A stretch of 64,000 bases of DNA from Clitopilus passeckerianus (GCA_944990035.1 CALYLX010000007.1:1-64000); one strand, 5' to 3'. Shown: positions 49,001 to 61,974, numbered from the stretch's first letter. Notes: generated by a model from the letters alone, not told the origin. Numbers and translations are program-made.

Positions 49001-49691
49001 AGAAACTGACATCTTTGCAGGTATCTTGATGAAATCAAGCATCCCATGGATTTTGGCACTATGCTGAACAAGCTTGGTCAGAACAAGTACATAACTATGG
49101 ACGACTTCGCCAAGGACATGAAACTTGTCTTCGACAATTGCCGTCAGTTCAATCCCCCCGGAACTTTCCCAGTTACCTGTGCAGATATCGTTGAGAAAGC
49201 CTTCAAGAAAGAATGGCCAAAGGCTTTGGAAAGAAAACTCTCCTGGGGCGAGAAGCGCGGCCTCCAAGGTGTCATGACTACCTTGGTGAAAGACCCCATG
49301 TATGTTCGTGACCAGAATGATCTAGGGCAGCATCTCACTGTTACTTTTCAGTTCATGGGTATTCCGGGAACCCGTCGATCCGGTTCTCTTGGGCATTCCA
49401 ACATATTTCGACGTGATTCCACGGAAGAATGCTCGGGATCTCAGGAGTATCCGGCAGAAACTCGATGCGGACAAGTACGATTTCGCAGAAGCTTGGGAGG
49501 CTGATCTCGAATTAATGGTCGATAATGCCATAACGTTCAATGGCCTTGATTCTGAAGTCGGACAAATCGCAGTGTCGATGCGGAACAGGATGCACGAGCT
49601 CATCGACTCATGGAAATCCGGTTCTTCAAAGAAGAGGAAGGATGGGGACAAGGGTACCCCTCAGCCTACGAAGAAGGCGAAGGTCGTTTGA
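43030..49691 (+). CDS. TFIID subunit TAF2 with three C-terminal bromodomain-like modules
   Basis: Promoter-binding TFIID subunit with an M1-aminopeptidase fold, predicted at roughly 1,900 residues over about 18 exons. Start MDPRILQQREHLRRGFN, then SHQKVVLEVDFSGSLWG and TLYFHSRQC. The pseudo-enzyme core is at 44221-45250; the zinc motif HExxH is replaced in RHALAHALACQWVG, with Ala for the catalytic Glu, as expected for a non-enzymatic TAF2. ARM/HEAT-like helices follow up to WCVLKLADILIKP (47190-47240). The same open frame (47188-47727) passes through a Pro-rich linker directly into bromodomain 1 (CFLQPVDP, YFEVIKQPMDLSTM, acetyl-lysine Asn in RRYN). A second is at 48870-49240 (IFSRPVDP, IKHPMDFGTM, RQFN), and a third, degenerate one at 49340-49620 (VFREPVDP, RKNARDL, ITFN). 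A basic tail ends KKAKVV. The shared exon argues against two separate genes. Confidence 0.9.
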
Positions 49692-49997
49692 CAAGCAATA
49701 TCTGTAGTGACGGGCGATTGTATGGACTTTTAGATTTGTATTATATGATACTTTACGGTAGAGGCTAATTGGATGATGCACCGATTTCAAACGGCGTTCT
49801 TTGGCGCCAATGCCATTGCTACCACGAATAATGATAAATCATGAGACAATTCAACATAGGGCTTTGGGGAATACGATGAAATTTTGAACTTGACTTTGGT
49901 ATGATACATTGGTGCGAGTAGTACAAGGCAAATGTGGGTATGGATTGAATTAATCGAAGGTATCTTTGGTGTATTGTGAATTTAAGGCTCATGCTGT
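49692..49997. other. convergent spacer between TAF2 and Fab1
   Basis: AT-rich 3' flanks of two facing genes, 306 bases. Nothing else seen. Confidence 0.5.
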
Positions 49998-52900
49998 TTA
50001 CCAGTCCGGCCACAACTCCGTGAGGCAATTTGGGTCCTCTTCTGGGGTATCCTTTAGCTTCATCCACCTATCTGGAACCTAAGGGGCTATGTCAGTTTAC
50101 ACCAATCGATGAACTGATCGTACTTACAAGGGGGAAATACCGCTCCATTGCGCTCACGAATCGTTGGCGATATTGCTTCGGGGTCACGATGGTAGGTTCT
50201 CCCCGCCCACCGAGAAATGCAGATTCTTTAACCCAGCTCTCTAGCTTCTTATCCCATGTATAGGTACGAATGTAGTCTATTGAGAATAATTATATAAAGT
50301 AGCCCCAAAGGAGGAGGAGGAAACTCACCAACTATTCCAACTACTAGCTCGTGATTCTGACTATCGACCTAGGAAACGTTAAGCTATGGTAGTATGAAGG
50401 AAACAAGATTAGCTCACCCCACAAACTAGAGAATAGTCCATAACGTTGATATCTGCCAAGAACTTGCTGTCGTTGTACAGTGCACCTCTCAGAATACGCT
50501 TGGAATGTTCACGCAGATAGAAAGGGTTCAGGTGCGCAGCTGAAAGAAAGCTTCAGAAGAGGCAATGTTTCAAGAAGTTATTGTACACACTTTCAACAAG
50601 ATTTTCGTCAAGGAGGACTTCGTTTTTCCTTCCAGTGGACTGGACATGGCGATTGCGAGTGGAGCCTTTCAGATCATATATCTAGGGTGAATTTAATACA
50701 CGCCCAGTGCTAGGCTTTCAAAGCCTGGAACATACCTTGGTGAAGCTTCGGTCATAGAATAGGTTTTCCATGACGAGTAAGTTCATCTGTGTCGACTTCG
50801 CCTTTCCGGGACCTTTGTCTTTCCCTGTCTGTTTAAACGTGATCTTGAAACACCCGAAGACCTTCGCTAAGAGTGTTGGTCGCTAGAAGTCCGTCAGGAG
50901 CTGTCCAGACATCTAACGAAGTGCGGCCTACATCAGCAGAGACGGCAGACGACATATAATCAAAATAGGCCGGAGCAAACGTCTCCATGGTCTGTAGTTC
51001 TGGTCGTGAGAGCTCCTTGGCGATGAAACGGTCATCTATATGGCAGATATGGGTAGATCGTCGATAAAGTTAATTGAGAAACCGCACCTCGCGTCTTGAG
51101 GAAAGCCGAGCCAGACTTCCCGCCACTGGCATTCCATTTCACGCATCTGGCAAGTGATTCTATCATGCTTCTGTCGCATTCATACGTTCTGCGAAGAGCG
51201 TCAAACTGCTCTGGGTATATAATTGTACAGCTGATGAGTAGCCCGCCACTCTCGAACGCTGTTTTCCGTGTTAAAATTCGATGCTAACTAGAAATATAAA
51301 TCCACGCACAAACTGCCCATGGAAGTTTCGATGAAGGGACTTTCAGGTCCTCGGTTGGATCCGCAAGATCAGCCTGGTCGACATTGACAACGCCCCAGGT
51401 AGACGTCGACTCTGCCATGGATTTATCGTCGGGCATGAATGCTTCTCCACTCTCGTTCAATTTGGCCTCACGGGCAGTCCTTTTTTCAGCGCGAGATTTG
51501 GCAAGCATCTCACGATATTGAGGTGAGCTGGATACCAGGAGTCAGTTTGATCCGTTTCAACAGAAATAAACCTTACTTGAGTGCCAAGGCAATAATGGAC
51601 GTGGGTTCATCGGTCCTGACTATCATAGACGAATCCCGGAAGATGTGTTCAGGATCGTTCATAGGGTCGTCGTCAAAGGACAGCCGAGAACCTGCGTTTT
51701 GCCAAAATCCCGAGATAGCACGAAGAATGGAACTGCGTTCGGCTGCTCCGCCATATTCAACGTCGGAGGTAGGAGGGGTTCCTGCATCGTGTTTCATAGA
51801 TGCTAAGAACGGCGATGGTGGGAGTGAAATTGGTTCAGGAAGGGGAAGGGGAACCTCTAGTTCTTGAGCCTCCGGTTCAAGCTGGATGACGCCATTGGAA
51901 TCTGAAACCTCTACAAGCGGAGGGGCTGTCGGGATTGATGGCTCGGGCGACTTCGCATTGATATCTGGTGGTAAAGGTGAAGGGTCTGGAGTAGGTCTCG
52001 GTTGTTCCTCTTCGACGCCCTCGTCTTCATCATCCGCCTCACTTGAAGAGTCTGAACTTTCTGATTCGTCCCGTATGGCATCCTTGATACTATCCAGGAC
52101 CTCAACCTTGGCCCTAGCAGAAGCCACTGGCCGAGCACGCTTGCCTCGAATGACAGTATATCGGCTTTTGGCACGTTCAGCATCCCTTCCAAGGCGCTCA
52201 AAATGCTTGGTCATCGTGGACACCTTGTTGCTGGTCATCGTGGGTGGTCGACGGAAGGCCGACCTGGAGCTTGGGGTTGGTGGAGGTCGTAGCTGACTTG
52301 TCCGCTCCTTTGAGTGGGCTACCCGTCTGTGTTTTCCTTTTCCTTCAGGTGGGGCCCGAAGAGTTGGAGAAGAAGGTCGTCCGGACCGCGTTTGAACGCG
52401 ACTATCAGAAGGACGCTTCTCAGGCGAGGGCCGCCGAGACTGACTCCTGGAGGGTATTGTCGACACTGTCGCGGTGATAGGTCCGGGAATACGGCTGCCA
52501 GGCCCACCTTGAGGTCGCTTGGATGGTGCAAGATACCTTGGAGCAATGTTGGCTGCGTAGCTTTGCTCGAAGTCGGAGGTGGAAGCCTTGCGGGGGGGTA
52601 CGTGATGGCGATTTCTATTCCGCGTGGGCATTCTGCGGGGAATTGGGGGTACATACTCCTGCTCACTCTCAGAGAAGACAGCCCTCGGCGATAGAGCCGT
52701 CTTTGTCAGTTCATGCACGCCTTGTGCAGGTAGATAATCCTGGTATTTCTTGACCAACTCTGCAACATTTGGTGCGTTTGTTCGACGCGGAAGGCGAGAA
52801 GAACGCTGTGCTGTCGGTGAATCTTCGGGTGCAGACTCGTCCTGAGAAGGTCCGAATTATTTTAGTTATGTGAGTAGAAAAAAATGGAAATACGTACGCC

Positions 52901-55900
52901 AGCAGGGGCAGCTCCGGCTTCCGCTTGTCCTCCAGCGCCGATTGTAGAGTCACTTTCTGCCTCTGATTTAGGTGCATCAGAATCCTCATGAGGCTGGGAA
53001 GATGTAGATTTATCCTTTGCCTTCTCGTCGTGCTGTTCTTCTGTGCGAACATCGACTGTCGCTGAAGAGGGAAGCGCAGGTACGGGAGACTTTTCGAGCT
53101 TTTCCTCGTTGGTTTCCGATTCAGACGCCTCGGATGCTGAGGAGGTGAATGAGTCTCCGGTGACTCGCCTTGCATTCAGGGGTCCCTCCGCCTCAGAGAC
53201 GTTGGATGAGGGGAAGAGGGGATGTTCAAAAGCCCCCGCGAAGTCGTATCTGCGCGGCCACATTGCCCGTACGGAGCCAAAAGCAGAAGCCCGCTGTGCT
53301 TTGCGATCCCCGACTGGGGCAGGTCGTGGTTTGGGTAGACGGTCGAAGTCCTGCTGCCAAGCAACAATCTTATCTTGTCTGTAAGCATGAACCTGGTTCA
53401 AGGCAAGGGTATCGCATGGGGCAGATTCTCGATATATGCGGTTGATGATGTTGCATATGTCCTCTCGTTCAGCTTCCGCTCGTAGGATGAGAGCATTGAT
53501 GTCTGCGAGCAGTTTTGCGTCCGCCTCTTCATCTCCAATTGCTGCATCGATGCTAATCAGCTTAAGATCGTCAATCAATGCTGAATACCACATCATGTTG
53601 CGTTGCTGTAAGCGTTCAAAATCAGAGTTTTTGATCTGCAACTGAGTTTCAGGTCGAACTCTGATCTTGAAAGGAGGGAAGACAGCTTCGTGCATGGTAA
53701 TATCCTCGCTCTGGAATCGGACCGTAAATCCTTTGCAGGCAAAGAACCGTACATGGTGTTGGTAGATGTTGTGATGGCAGCCTGCACCCTGGACCAGCTG
53801 AACATCGGCGGGGTAGAAATGAAGCTCCAGGAATTTCGCGAATGAATATCTCTGCATTTCCTCCGAAACTGGAATGAAGGGTGTGGCGGAACCGCAGATT
53901 CGACACGCACTCCATGTCGTAATCAAGTCGGGCGAAGGGTGGTGGTGTTGGCGCCCAATAATTAGCCCATCCCATTGTTCGACAGCAATAGTTATCCGTG
54001 TTTCGTTGTGAACGAAAACCTTGGAGTGTCGTGCAAGGGGCCGATCGCAACCTTTCCCCGTACAGATAGCCTTCGGGTCCAGGAATTGGGCGAGGGTATC
54101 ATTGACAGATCTCTCGATGAATTGTCCCAAAGTGCAATCGTTTTCACCGTAGAAGGTGATATATATGAGCTGCGGGGCAAAACAGGGCTGATGCTTGCCA
54201 AACTCGGCTGTCGGGAGTGTGAATTGCCAGAGGCTGATGCACTGATATTTTTCCACCACAAAATCATCTTGATTCTTTCTGAGATACCATTGCCAAATTC
54301 GCCGCTGCTCTTCATGCTTCCACTTCAGGAGTGTATATTTGCTCTCCGGCCCTATGTCTTCAATCGTTTTCAAGGGTTCGGGATTGAGTTTGGCAACCGA
54401 GGTGGCGTTTGCAAATGCAGCATTGACATTGGGCGTCTCTGTATTAGCAGATCCACCGGGGTAGGTGAAATAGGAGTTGCCTTCCGGCATACCAGATATG
54501 CTCATCGGAGTTTCGATCAATGGGTGGTCGCCTGGTAGAATGAGGGATGGTAATGCTTCGATTTGAGCGCTTAGGTCGTTGGAGTCCTCGACGGCCACTG
54601 GGGGTACTAGCCGGGGAACTTCGCCGGGTGTCGTGGCCGTTATAGTGGATTCCTGTGTGTGGAGTGACCGCGCACGTTGCTCCCCTTCTTCCCGCCGTAT
54701 AACCTCGTCTTCCCACTCTTGCTTGGCTTTAATGAGATCGTTGTCTAACTCCTTCATCCGACGAATTGGATAAGGAGGGGGAAATCGAAGCGTAGCTGAG
54801 ACAGAAATGAATGTACGCATGTATGCCTCCAAGGACTCGTCAATTTTCCGGGATAATTGTAGCTGCTTTGCGCTGTCATCCTGTGGTTCCTCGTTGTCTG
54901 AATCGAGCTCCGTGATGGTGGCAGTGGATCCATGCTGTGTATGATGCTTGCTTGAAAGGAACAATCGGGATGTCGACAGAGACGTCGGCGAGAACACAGA
55001 TACCGCAGATGGTGGGGGAGAGGAACGCCCATTCGCAGGTAACGGGACCGCATCCGGATTGAACGGAGGAAGTGTAATGACAGAGTCTTTCCATAGATGG
55101 GTCTCCAGTTTCAGGTTCCTCACTATGAAGGTCAGGAACCTGGTGACTTTCTTCAATCGCCTGAGGGTGTCGATACTGGCACCCCTCAAGATGATGGTAC
55201 ATCCCATGTCCCTGCTACACCCTTCAAACCGCATATATGTTTTCCGACGTCCAGGGATCAATGGATGGTCATAGGTGCGAATTCGGAATTGTGCACAATG
55301 GCCTAGATGTGGCTCAAGGGCTAACTTGTCCATCGAGGAGAAGACATCACCCTGTGTCATCCGGGCTATTGTCTGTATGGCCGATGGCTTGACCGATCGA
55401 GCAACTGCTATCTTGCTTTGGGCAAGGGCGTCTAGCGCCAGCCGGGAAACAGATTGCTCCACTAAGACGACATGAGGTCGGAGGGCCGCAATTCGGGATG
55501 CCAAATTGCCGAGGTACTCTTTTTCCTGGCGGACAATCTGTCCAAAGTGCATGTATTGGCCCTCGACGCGATGGAACTCCAAAGGGAAGGTGACAAGCAT
55601 AATTCGGGGGTTTCGAACAGAGCGCTGCATTTGTTTGTGGGCAACGTTTTTGGTGATAACCGCTCCTTCAACGTATTCCGAATCGGATGGGGTACCACCA
55701 GGAATTTTCTTGATCTTGACGTATTTGCGAACATCCATGTCTTCACCTTGGCGGTGAGGGAGAGATGTGAACGTGAGCTCGCGAGCGATTCGGAGAGCAA
55801 GCTTTAGTAACACTTCTTCCCATTCCTTGGCATTGGGTATCTGCTCGCTGGTAAGCATCTGGCGCAGCATAACCTTAAGGTGAAGCATTGAAGTCAAGTT

Positions 55901-57484
55901 AAGCTCTTGGGCGTATCTGTTTCGCGAAATGTCAGGGCTGTATTTCGACGGGAGATACGATTAAACGTACGCCGTGCTTTCTCTCCTTGTCCTCCATCCT
56001 GGTTCTCCCGTGAATAAGCTGTCCATTCGACTGTGAACCCGACTTCGAATGAACGGTGTACTAGGATCGATCTCAAAGGAGTCCAGCCGAGTCCTAAGCC
56101 TGTCATGTAACCCAGGGGTGTCGATGGTGAGTTCCGGTGATTTGATAGGAAACTGAATAGAACTTGTGAGGCCGTCTGTGCCTGTTCCCGAAGGTGTGGA
56201 TTCGCCAGGAGTGTTGACACCCGGAGCTGCGGGGGACGATCCATCATTCTGAAAGGGGGTGGGTATAGTTCCAGGCTCTTCGTCAGACAGGGGTCTACGG
56301 AAGGGGGCTGGATTCTCTTGTTCCCACATCCCGTCATCTCTCTCTGCTAGGAGAGGTGTCACCGGGCGTGAAGGATACGGATTTAGAGGCTGCTTTGTCT
56401 CTGCAATGGAGTAGAGATTGAAGGGCTCGTCCGTGCTGCCAAACAGTTGCGAGGCTGCGAAAGGCGACTGATGAAGGCCAGGCCGTTGCAGGCCATGCTG
56501 GTGTGCGGGGAAAGATGTGACTGAAGAACTGATCGAACGTCTGTCGTCGTCATCATCCTCATCAACCTTGGCGAGCTTTTCGAGGCAAAGGTTGCAGACG
56601 CGGACCATACCATCATGTCCAAACCGTGAACCTTTGATGATGTTCGAAGCACATCGAGAACAGAAGATTTGACCGCATATTCTGCAGTGGTGTTTGCGTC
56701 TCCATGTGGTGAAGACACTCTTGCAATCGTAGCATTCTTTGCATGTTGCATCGTCCATCCAGTAGTCTCGGGAGAGGCCTAAAGAACAGCTTGAGAATTA
56801 AAATCTCTCCATCAGAAAGGAAGATTACTCACCTTCTCCACGTAACCTTCGCATTACTCTGGAGACGGATCCCGTCCTTTGGAGGCTTGTGGCGGTCTTG
56901 ATGCTTCGAGCATCGTCTTGAATAGGAAAGCCTGGGATTGACGTTCCTCCAGGGATTCCATCTCCTGTTTCAAAGACAGGAGAGTAGAATGCACCACGAG
57001 AAGGAGACCGATCGTATTCGGTGCTATAGGTTGGGAGCTCAGATTGGGCTGGTGTGAGAGATACCAAAGGTGGTGCCGCAGCTGCAGCAGGTGCCCTAAT
57101 GGCGAAAGGACGTTCGACATTTGAGTTCTTGGAGGAGGAGAAGTTTGAAGAGGTATGAGAGTTGGTCTGCACCGCATATGAGGGGCGTCTATTATCCGAG
57201 GGACCTTGCGTTCCATTGAGATTGGGTGAAGGGTTTGTGTAATTGGTTGAGGTCGTTGCATTGGATGATAGTGGTGTCGTGAATGAGTTCTTCACGCGGG
57301 AGAATAGCGACGTTACAAGGGTATAAGAAGATTGTTCGTTCTCATCTTCCTCCGAGAAGGGGTTGAAGGAGGTGAGGCTCATTACATCGTCATTAGCTTT
57401 CGTGCTACTTCGTGATCTTGAACTTGCGCCAGTTTGGGATCCAATTACTGGAGAGGTGATAGAGGCTGAATCTACGCTGGCCAT
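49998..57484 (-). CDS. fab1: 1-phosphatidylinositol-3-phosphate 5-kinase (Fab1/PIKfyve)
   Basis: Makes PI(3,5)P2 on endosome and vacuole membranes, controlling vacuole size and retrograde traffic. Start [15 protein letters not shown] at 57484. The FYVE zinc finger (56758-56560) has the [22 protein letters not shown] and [10 protein letters not shown] signature. A Cpn60/TCP1-like CCT domain (about 55900-54990) is followed by the Fab1-specific Cys/His region ([13 protein letters not shown], then [17 protein letters not shown]). A long disordered linker covers 53200-51600. The kinase domain is split into many small exons from 51560 to 49998: a [19 protein letters not shown] loop, [49 protein letters not shown] and [13 protein letters not shown]. 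It ends [14 protein letters not shown]. All expected catalytic motifs are present; length is about 2,200 residues, normal for the family. It diverges from CSN2. Confidence 0.95.
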
Positions 57485-57956
57485 GGGTGCAAAGACCTAG
57501 TTAACGCCACTGGTTGTGTAGAGTCGTCACACCAGGTCTTTAGGTGCTGTCCAGCATTCTCGAGGAAATGAAATCACAGTTCGGTTCTGCGGGCCAGGAG
57601 CATGCTAGATGACCTCAGCAACCTCCAACGACCGTGGGAATTTCTACCTTATCTAGAATAATCTTGCAGGTCCTTGATACGACCGGGGAATTCTCCATCC
57701 TCAACCGAACGAGCTTTTCTCAACGAGGAGTATGGATGCTTATGAGGCTGGGCTATCCTTGGAAGCCATTGAGATTTAGATTCGGAGACAGTTCGATTGA
57801 CGCGCTACATATTTGTTCGTGTTTAGCGAAGCCTGATTGAACATGCACCTGAGGACGCGCCATTGATCAGACTTCTCATTGTCAAGTCCAAAGCACGAGC
57901 TGCTTCTGGCTCAATTCGATCTCCTTGTGACCCTTTAGACTCTAACTGAACTTATC
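57485..57956. other. divergent promoter of Fab1 and CSN2
   Basis: 472 bases between two outward start codons. No additional gene, TATA box or repeat recognised. Confidence 0.5.
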
Positions 57957-59866
57957 ATGGATGATGATGATGCCGATTATATGCAAGGAAGTGACGATGA
58001 GGTACAGTGTTTCGAGATATCGTGCCGCAATTCAGGAATAACAGCCCTTGGATTGCATTATCTAGGACTACGGTTTTGACTATTCAGACAATGATGAAGC
58101 AGAGGAGTCAGGGAGCGCAGACGTAGAAAATCTATACTATAAGGCGAAGTGTTCGTGGCTTCTTGGATGGTTCTCGGCGGTCACTAAACCGATGATGCAG
58201 CGAAGAAGGAGGACGATCCAGAGGAGGCCCTCAAGGAGTTCAAGGCAATTGTTGATCAAGAAGAGGAGCAAGGGGACTGGTGAGAATTTGGCTGTGCGTA
58301 AGCGTCATACAAGGCTGACCCTCAATGCAGGGGTTTCAAAGCGTTGAAGCAGTCAACAAAACTACTTTATCTCGTGCTCAGGCGACCAAACGATGCTCTC
58401 AAGACATACACACAACTCTTGACCTACACGAAATCGGCAGTGACAAGAAACTACTCTGAGAAAACTATCAATGGCATCCTTGACTACGTGGGCGGCAGCA
58501 AAGGCGCTACAGCTGATGTTGATGTGCTAGAGAAGTTCTATCAGGCAACGCTCAAAGCTTTGCAAGAAGCCAAGAATGACGTTCGTATTCCTATATAGTC
58601 ATGTGGGTGTCTCCTACTAAGCCAAGGACTCTAAAGCGACTATCTGTCAAAACCAATCTGAAGCTGGCAAAGCTATGGTTAGACAGGAAAGAGTTTACCC
58701 GTCTGTCAAAAGTATGGACATTTATTCGAAGAACTGCACTCGTACTCAACAACCCTCAGCTCATCCGGGATCTACACAACGCAACAGGAGCTGCTGGCGA
58801 GGGCGACGATCAATCACAAAAAGGCACTCAACTACTGGAGATCTACGCCCTCGAAATCCAGATGCATAACGAAATGCGTAATTTCAAGAAACTCAAGGTC
58901 CGTTGCAACTGTGGCCATGATTGCGAGATTACTAACGGGCTATATGCAGGAAATCTACAATGCCACAAATAGCATTCGTTCTGCTATTCCTCATCCTCGA
59001 ATCATGGGTGTGATCAAGGAATGCGGTGGGAAGATGTGGATGGGTGAACGTACGTACCCTTGAGTTTACCAACTTGATGCATCAAGACTCACCAACGTTC
59101 ACCAGGTCAATGGAACAGAGCTAGTGAAGACTTCTTCGAGTCATTCAGGAACTACGATGAAGCTGGTTCAACCCAACGGATCCAAGTCCTCAAATACCTT
59201 GTACTGGCCAATATGCTCATGGGAAGCGAAGTCAACCCCTTTGATTCCCAAGAAACCAAGCCATACAAGAACGATCCCCAGATCAAGGCTATGACTGATC
59301 TAGTCGATGCCTACCAGCGGCGAGAGGTCCATTCAGCTGAAAAGATCCTCAAGGACAACCGATCAACCATTATGGACGATGGCTTCATACGCTCTTATAT
59401 CGGAGAGTTGCTGAAGAGTCTGAGAACACAGTATCTGATCGACTTGATCAAACCTTACACAAGGCTGGAGCTGTCATTCCTGAGCAAGGTTAGGGAGACC
59501 ATGTTCATCCTAATCCACAACACATACTGACGGGCGTCAATCACAGCAATTAAACGTCGATGTTGAAGAGGTCGAGGAACTCCTCATTGGTCTGATTCTT
59601 GAAGGCAAGGTTGAAGGACGAATAGACCAGGTTGGAATGAGACTCGAGCTCGACAGGAAGTACGTGGATTCCACACCATATACATACCAGAAGCTCACCA
59701 TTGCTGCAGACAAAGCTTGGAGAAGAAGCGGTACACGGCTCTCAGCAAGTGGACGGAGGCTTTGGAGGGTGTTCATAGTTCAGTCATTGCAAAGACCGCG
59801 CAACCAGGACGGGGAATGGAGCCTATGATGGGTCCTGAGACTTTCTCTAGAGATGTGTGGATGTAA
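57957..59866 (+). CDS. csn2: COP9 signalosome subunit 2 (PCI protein)
   Basis: Subunit of the complex that removes NEDD8 from cullin-RING ligases; CSN2 contacts the cullin and RBX1. Start [15 protein letters not shown], then after two small exons [28 protein letters not shown], an acidic N-terminus typical of CSN2. The helical repeats contain [91 protein letters not shown] and [21 protein letters not shown]. The PCI winged helix is at about 59210-59660 ([64 protein letters not shown]). The last exon gives [14 protein letters not shown] and ends SRDVWM. About nine exons; all conserved blocks are present. Confidence 0.93.
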
Positions 59867-60022
59867 GGTAGCTTCTGGTGGACACCAAATGTATTATAGG
59901 ATGACTCTATGCGACATGCAAACGTGTTAAGCATTAGATACTGTGGACCACACATTAAATGAGGGAGTACTGTCACGCGGGTCAGTCTCAAGGCGCAATA
60001 GCGGTTGATAAGACCTACAATA

Positions 60023-60589
60023 TTAGAGAGGTCGAGGGAATGGTTTGAACTCATAGTTCCAACCCTCTCGTGAAGGTGTATCGGTCGGTATCCTCAGCTC
60101 GCGGGGGAAAAGACCACGTATTCTTGCTTCCAAGGTCCTGACTTCTGTGGTCCTCAAGGTCTTAGCAAGCTCGCGTTCCGCGTCTGTCCTGGCCCTGGGG
60201 TCTTCTGGCTTATTAGCCTCCATCCAAAGTCTGCTGTCGACTCGATGCAACTCGTCCATGGCAGCCTTCATTGCATCAAACTTCCTCTTCAGCTCCTCCT
60301 CCCTTCTCTTTCTCAGGTGACGTTGGTGCAGCATCCATGCGCGTTCAATGGTTTCATGCGCCTGCACGGAGGGTATGGCATGCTGTAATGCCTTCGCGAC
60401 GTCTTGACGCCAGGTGCCAGTTGGCGAAGCGCGACTCCGGATGTTTGCTGGATAGAGTGCTTTCCGGATTATGTCCTTCTTGGGGTCGCTGGTTTGCTCT
60501 GGCTTCCCTGCATATCCGCGTGCCAAAATGGCTGCTTGTCTTGAAGGACGTAGAGTTGCCCGGCTGGTGGCTAGAATTTGTGAAACCAT
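60023..60589 (-). CDS. mitochondrial large ribosomal subunit protein mL40
   Basis: Intronless, 188 residues. The N-terminus (MVSQILATSRATLRPSRQAAILARGYA) is Arg/Ser/Ala-rich with no acidic residue, a likely mitochondrial presequence. The mL40 (yeast Mrpl28) pattern follows: KKDIIRKALYPANIRSRASPTGTWR, IPSVQAHETIERAWMLHQRHLRKRREEELKRKF, then RELRIPTDTPSREGWNYEFKPF. This family forms part of the mitoribosome large subunit periphery. The start is the first ATG of the frame. The gene diverges from uL1m across 141 bases and converges with CSN2 (stops about 157 bases apart). Confidence 0.85.
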   Translation of the reverse strand: MVSQILATSRATLRPSRQAAILARGYAGKPEQTSDPKKDIIRKALYPANIRSRASPTGTWRQDVAKALQHAIPSVQAHETIERAWMLHQRHLRKRREEELKRKFDAMKAAMDELHRVDSRLWMEANKPEDPRARTDAERELAKTLRTTEVRTLEARIRGLFPRELRIPTDTPSREGWNYEFKPFPRPL

Positions 60590-60730
60590 TGGTCTTGCGC
60601 TGGGACTGGGAGAGTGACGGTGTTGGCAGGAATTTTCAGTAAATTATTATTACGTAATTCGTGTAATTGCCCGAAATTTCCCAAAGTGACTTTCAAGTCT
60701 TCCGCTGGTTCTGACGTTGACCGTATTCAA
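60590..60730. promoter_or_regulatory. 141-bp bidirectional promoter of two mitoribosomal genes
   Basis: The only DNA between the mL40 start (60589, minus) and the uL1m start (60731, plus). It carries an AT-rich core at about 60640-60670 with TTATTATTACGTAATTCG, including a TTACGTAA palindrome. A shared control region is inferred from the geometry. Confidence 0.6.
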
Positions 60731-61826
60731 ATGGCCAGTCTTCTCTCCCTTTGTCGACAATGTCGGCAGCCATTCTTCTTGAGACAGGTGAGTACAAAGA
60801 GGTACCCGAAGTGCCACGTCTCTTGTGCTGAAACTCTCTAGTCGGCCTTCCAGCAGCCGTTCTCCTCAACAGCAATCGCACTTGGTTCAAAAAGTCGCCA
60901 TAAACCAGTGAACAAAATTCGTGTGCCTAGCAAGAAGGCCGCAGCAGCCAAAGCCAGGCGAAAAGCTGCCCTTGCCGAAAAGGCTATCGACAAGTCACAG
61001 TTCCTCACTCTCGAAAGTGCTATAGCGGTTTTACGTGTACGTCTATGCCAATACTGTACGGATACGCGACGCTAATGTTCTGGAACAGGCTGTTGAAGTT
61101 GCCCATCCTCAGTCCATGATGAACCTCTATGTTAAGACAGAGCTCGGCAATGGTGTTGCGGTACCCAAAGGGCGCATGAACCTTCCTCGAGAGGCGAAAG
61201 CAATGTCGGAGGACAAGATTCTGGTTTTCGCTGAAGGCAGAGCAGCAGATGAAGCGAAGAGGGCAGGAGCTCATTTCGTCGGTGGCCCGGAGATGATTGA
61301 TGGTGTAAGTTCACCAGCATTGTACAGAAAATATCAGTCTGACAGAACTTGCAGGTCATCAATAAACGCTATAATGCGACAACCATCCTCTGTACCCCAG
61401 ATCTCATTAAGGCTATCACACCCAGACTGGGACGCTTTCTTGGTCCCCTTGGTTTGATGCCTTCAGCGCGTCGCGGTACAGTCACGGACGACATTGCTGG
61501 TTACATCCAGAAGATTAAGGGTACCAGTGAATGGAGAGCGGATAAAAAGGGAAATATTCATATGCCAATAGCGATGGTCCGCCCATTTTTTAAGCCTTCT
61601 GAATCAATCAAGTGGAACTGAAATTTTCTAGATGGATTTCCCCATCGAGGATATGCTGAAGAATATTCGCACTTTCATGACTTCCGTGAAGAGGGTCACT
61701 GGAAATACGAAGGAAGTCACTGATAGCCGCGCTTCAAAGAGTGGTAGTTCTAAGCCTGTGACAACTATTAAGCGAGTCATGCTTAGCTCGAGACATGGAC
61801 CGGGGATTCAGATACTCGATTATTAG
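60731..61826 (+). CDS. mitochondrial ribosomal protein uL1m
   Basis: L1-stalk protein of the mitochondrial large subunit. Start MASLLSLCRQCRQPFFLRQ, then after the first intron SAFQQPFSSTAIALG, a plausible presequence. The L1 domain is complete: SQFLTLESAIAVLRAVEVAHPQ, LYVKTELGNGVAVPKGRMNLPRE, KILVFAEG, GAHFVGGPEMIDGV, INKRYNATTILCTPDLIKAITPRLGRFLGPLGLMPSARRGTVTDDI, GYIQKIKGTSEWRADKKGNIHMPIAM. A last intron (about 61574-61631) must be spliced to reach DFPIEDMLKNIRTFMTSVKR and the end GPGIQILDY. Reading through it would stop early after SIKWN. Four introns in all. Convergent with Rsm22 (149 bases between stops). Confidence 0.9.
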
Positions 61827-61974
61827 TCTGCTTTATCTACATAATACTAATACAGGTCTTATTATAATGCGACTACAGGGGGTGTCGTGTGAGTAGTGGG
61901 TGTGCGGTATGCAAGTTGGTAAAGCGGCGAAAGCAATAGATATGACAACATAAGATTCAGAATAAGACCTAGCC

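Noticed and set aside
47640..49691. Separate bromodomain gene downstream of TAF2
   Set aside because: The TAF2 helical end and the first bromodomain are in the same uninterrupted exon, and no internal promoter or start is evident.
61574..61631. uL1m as a truncated gene ending SIKWN with a separate small frame after it
   Set aside because: A GT-AG intron at this position joins PIAM to the conserved DFPIEDMLKN block, restoring a normal L1 protein.
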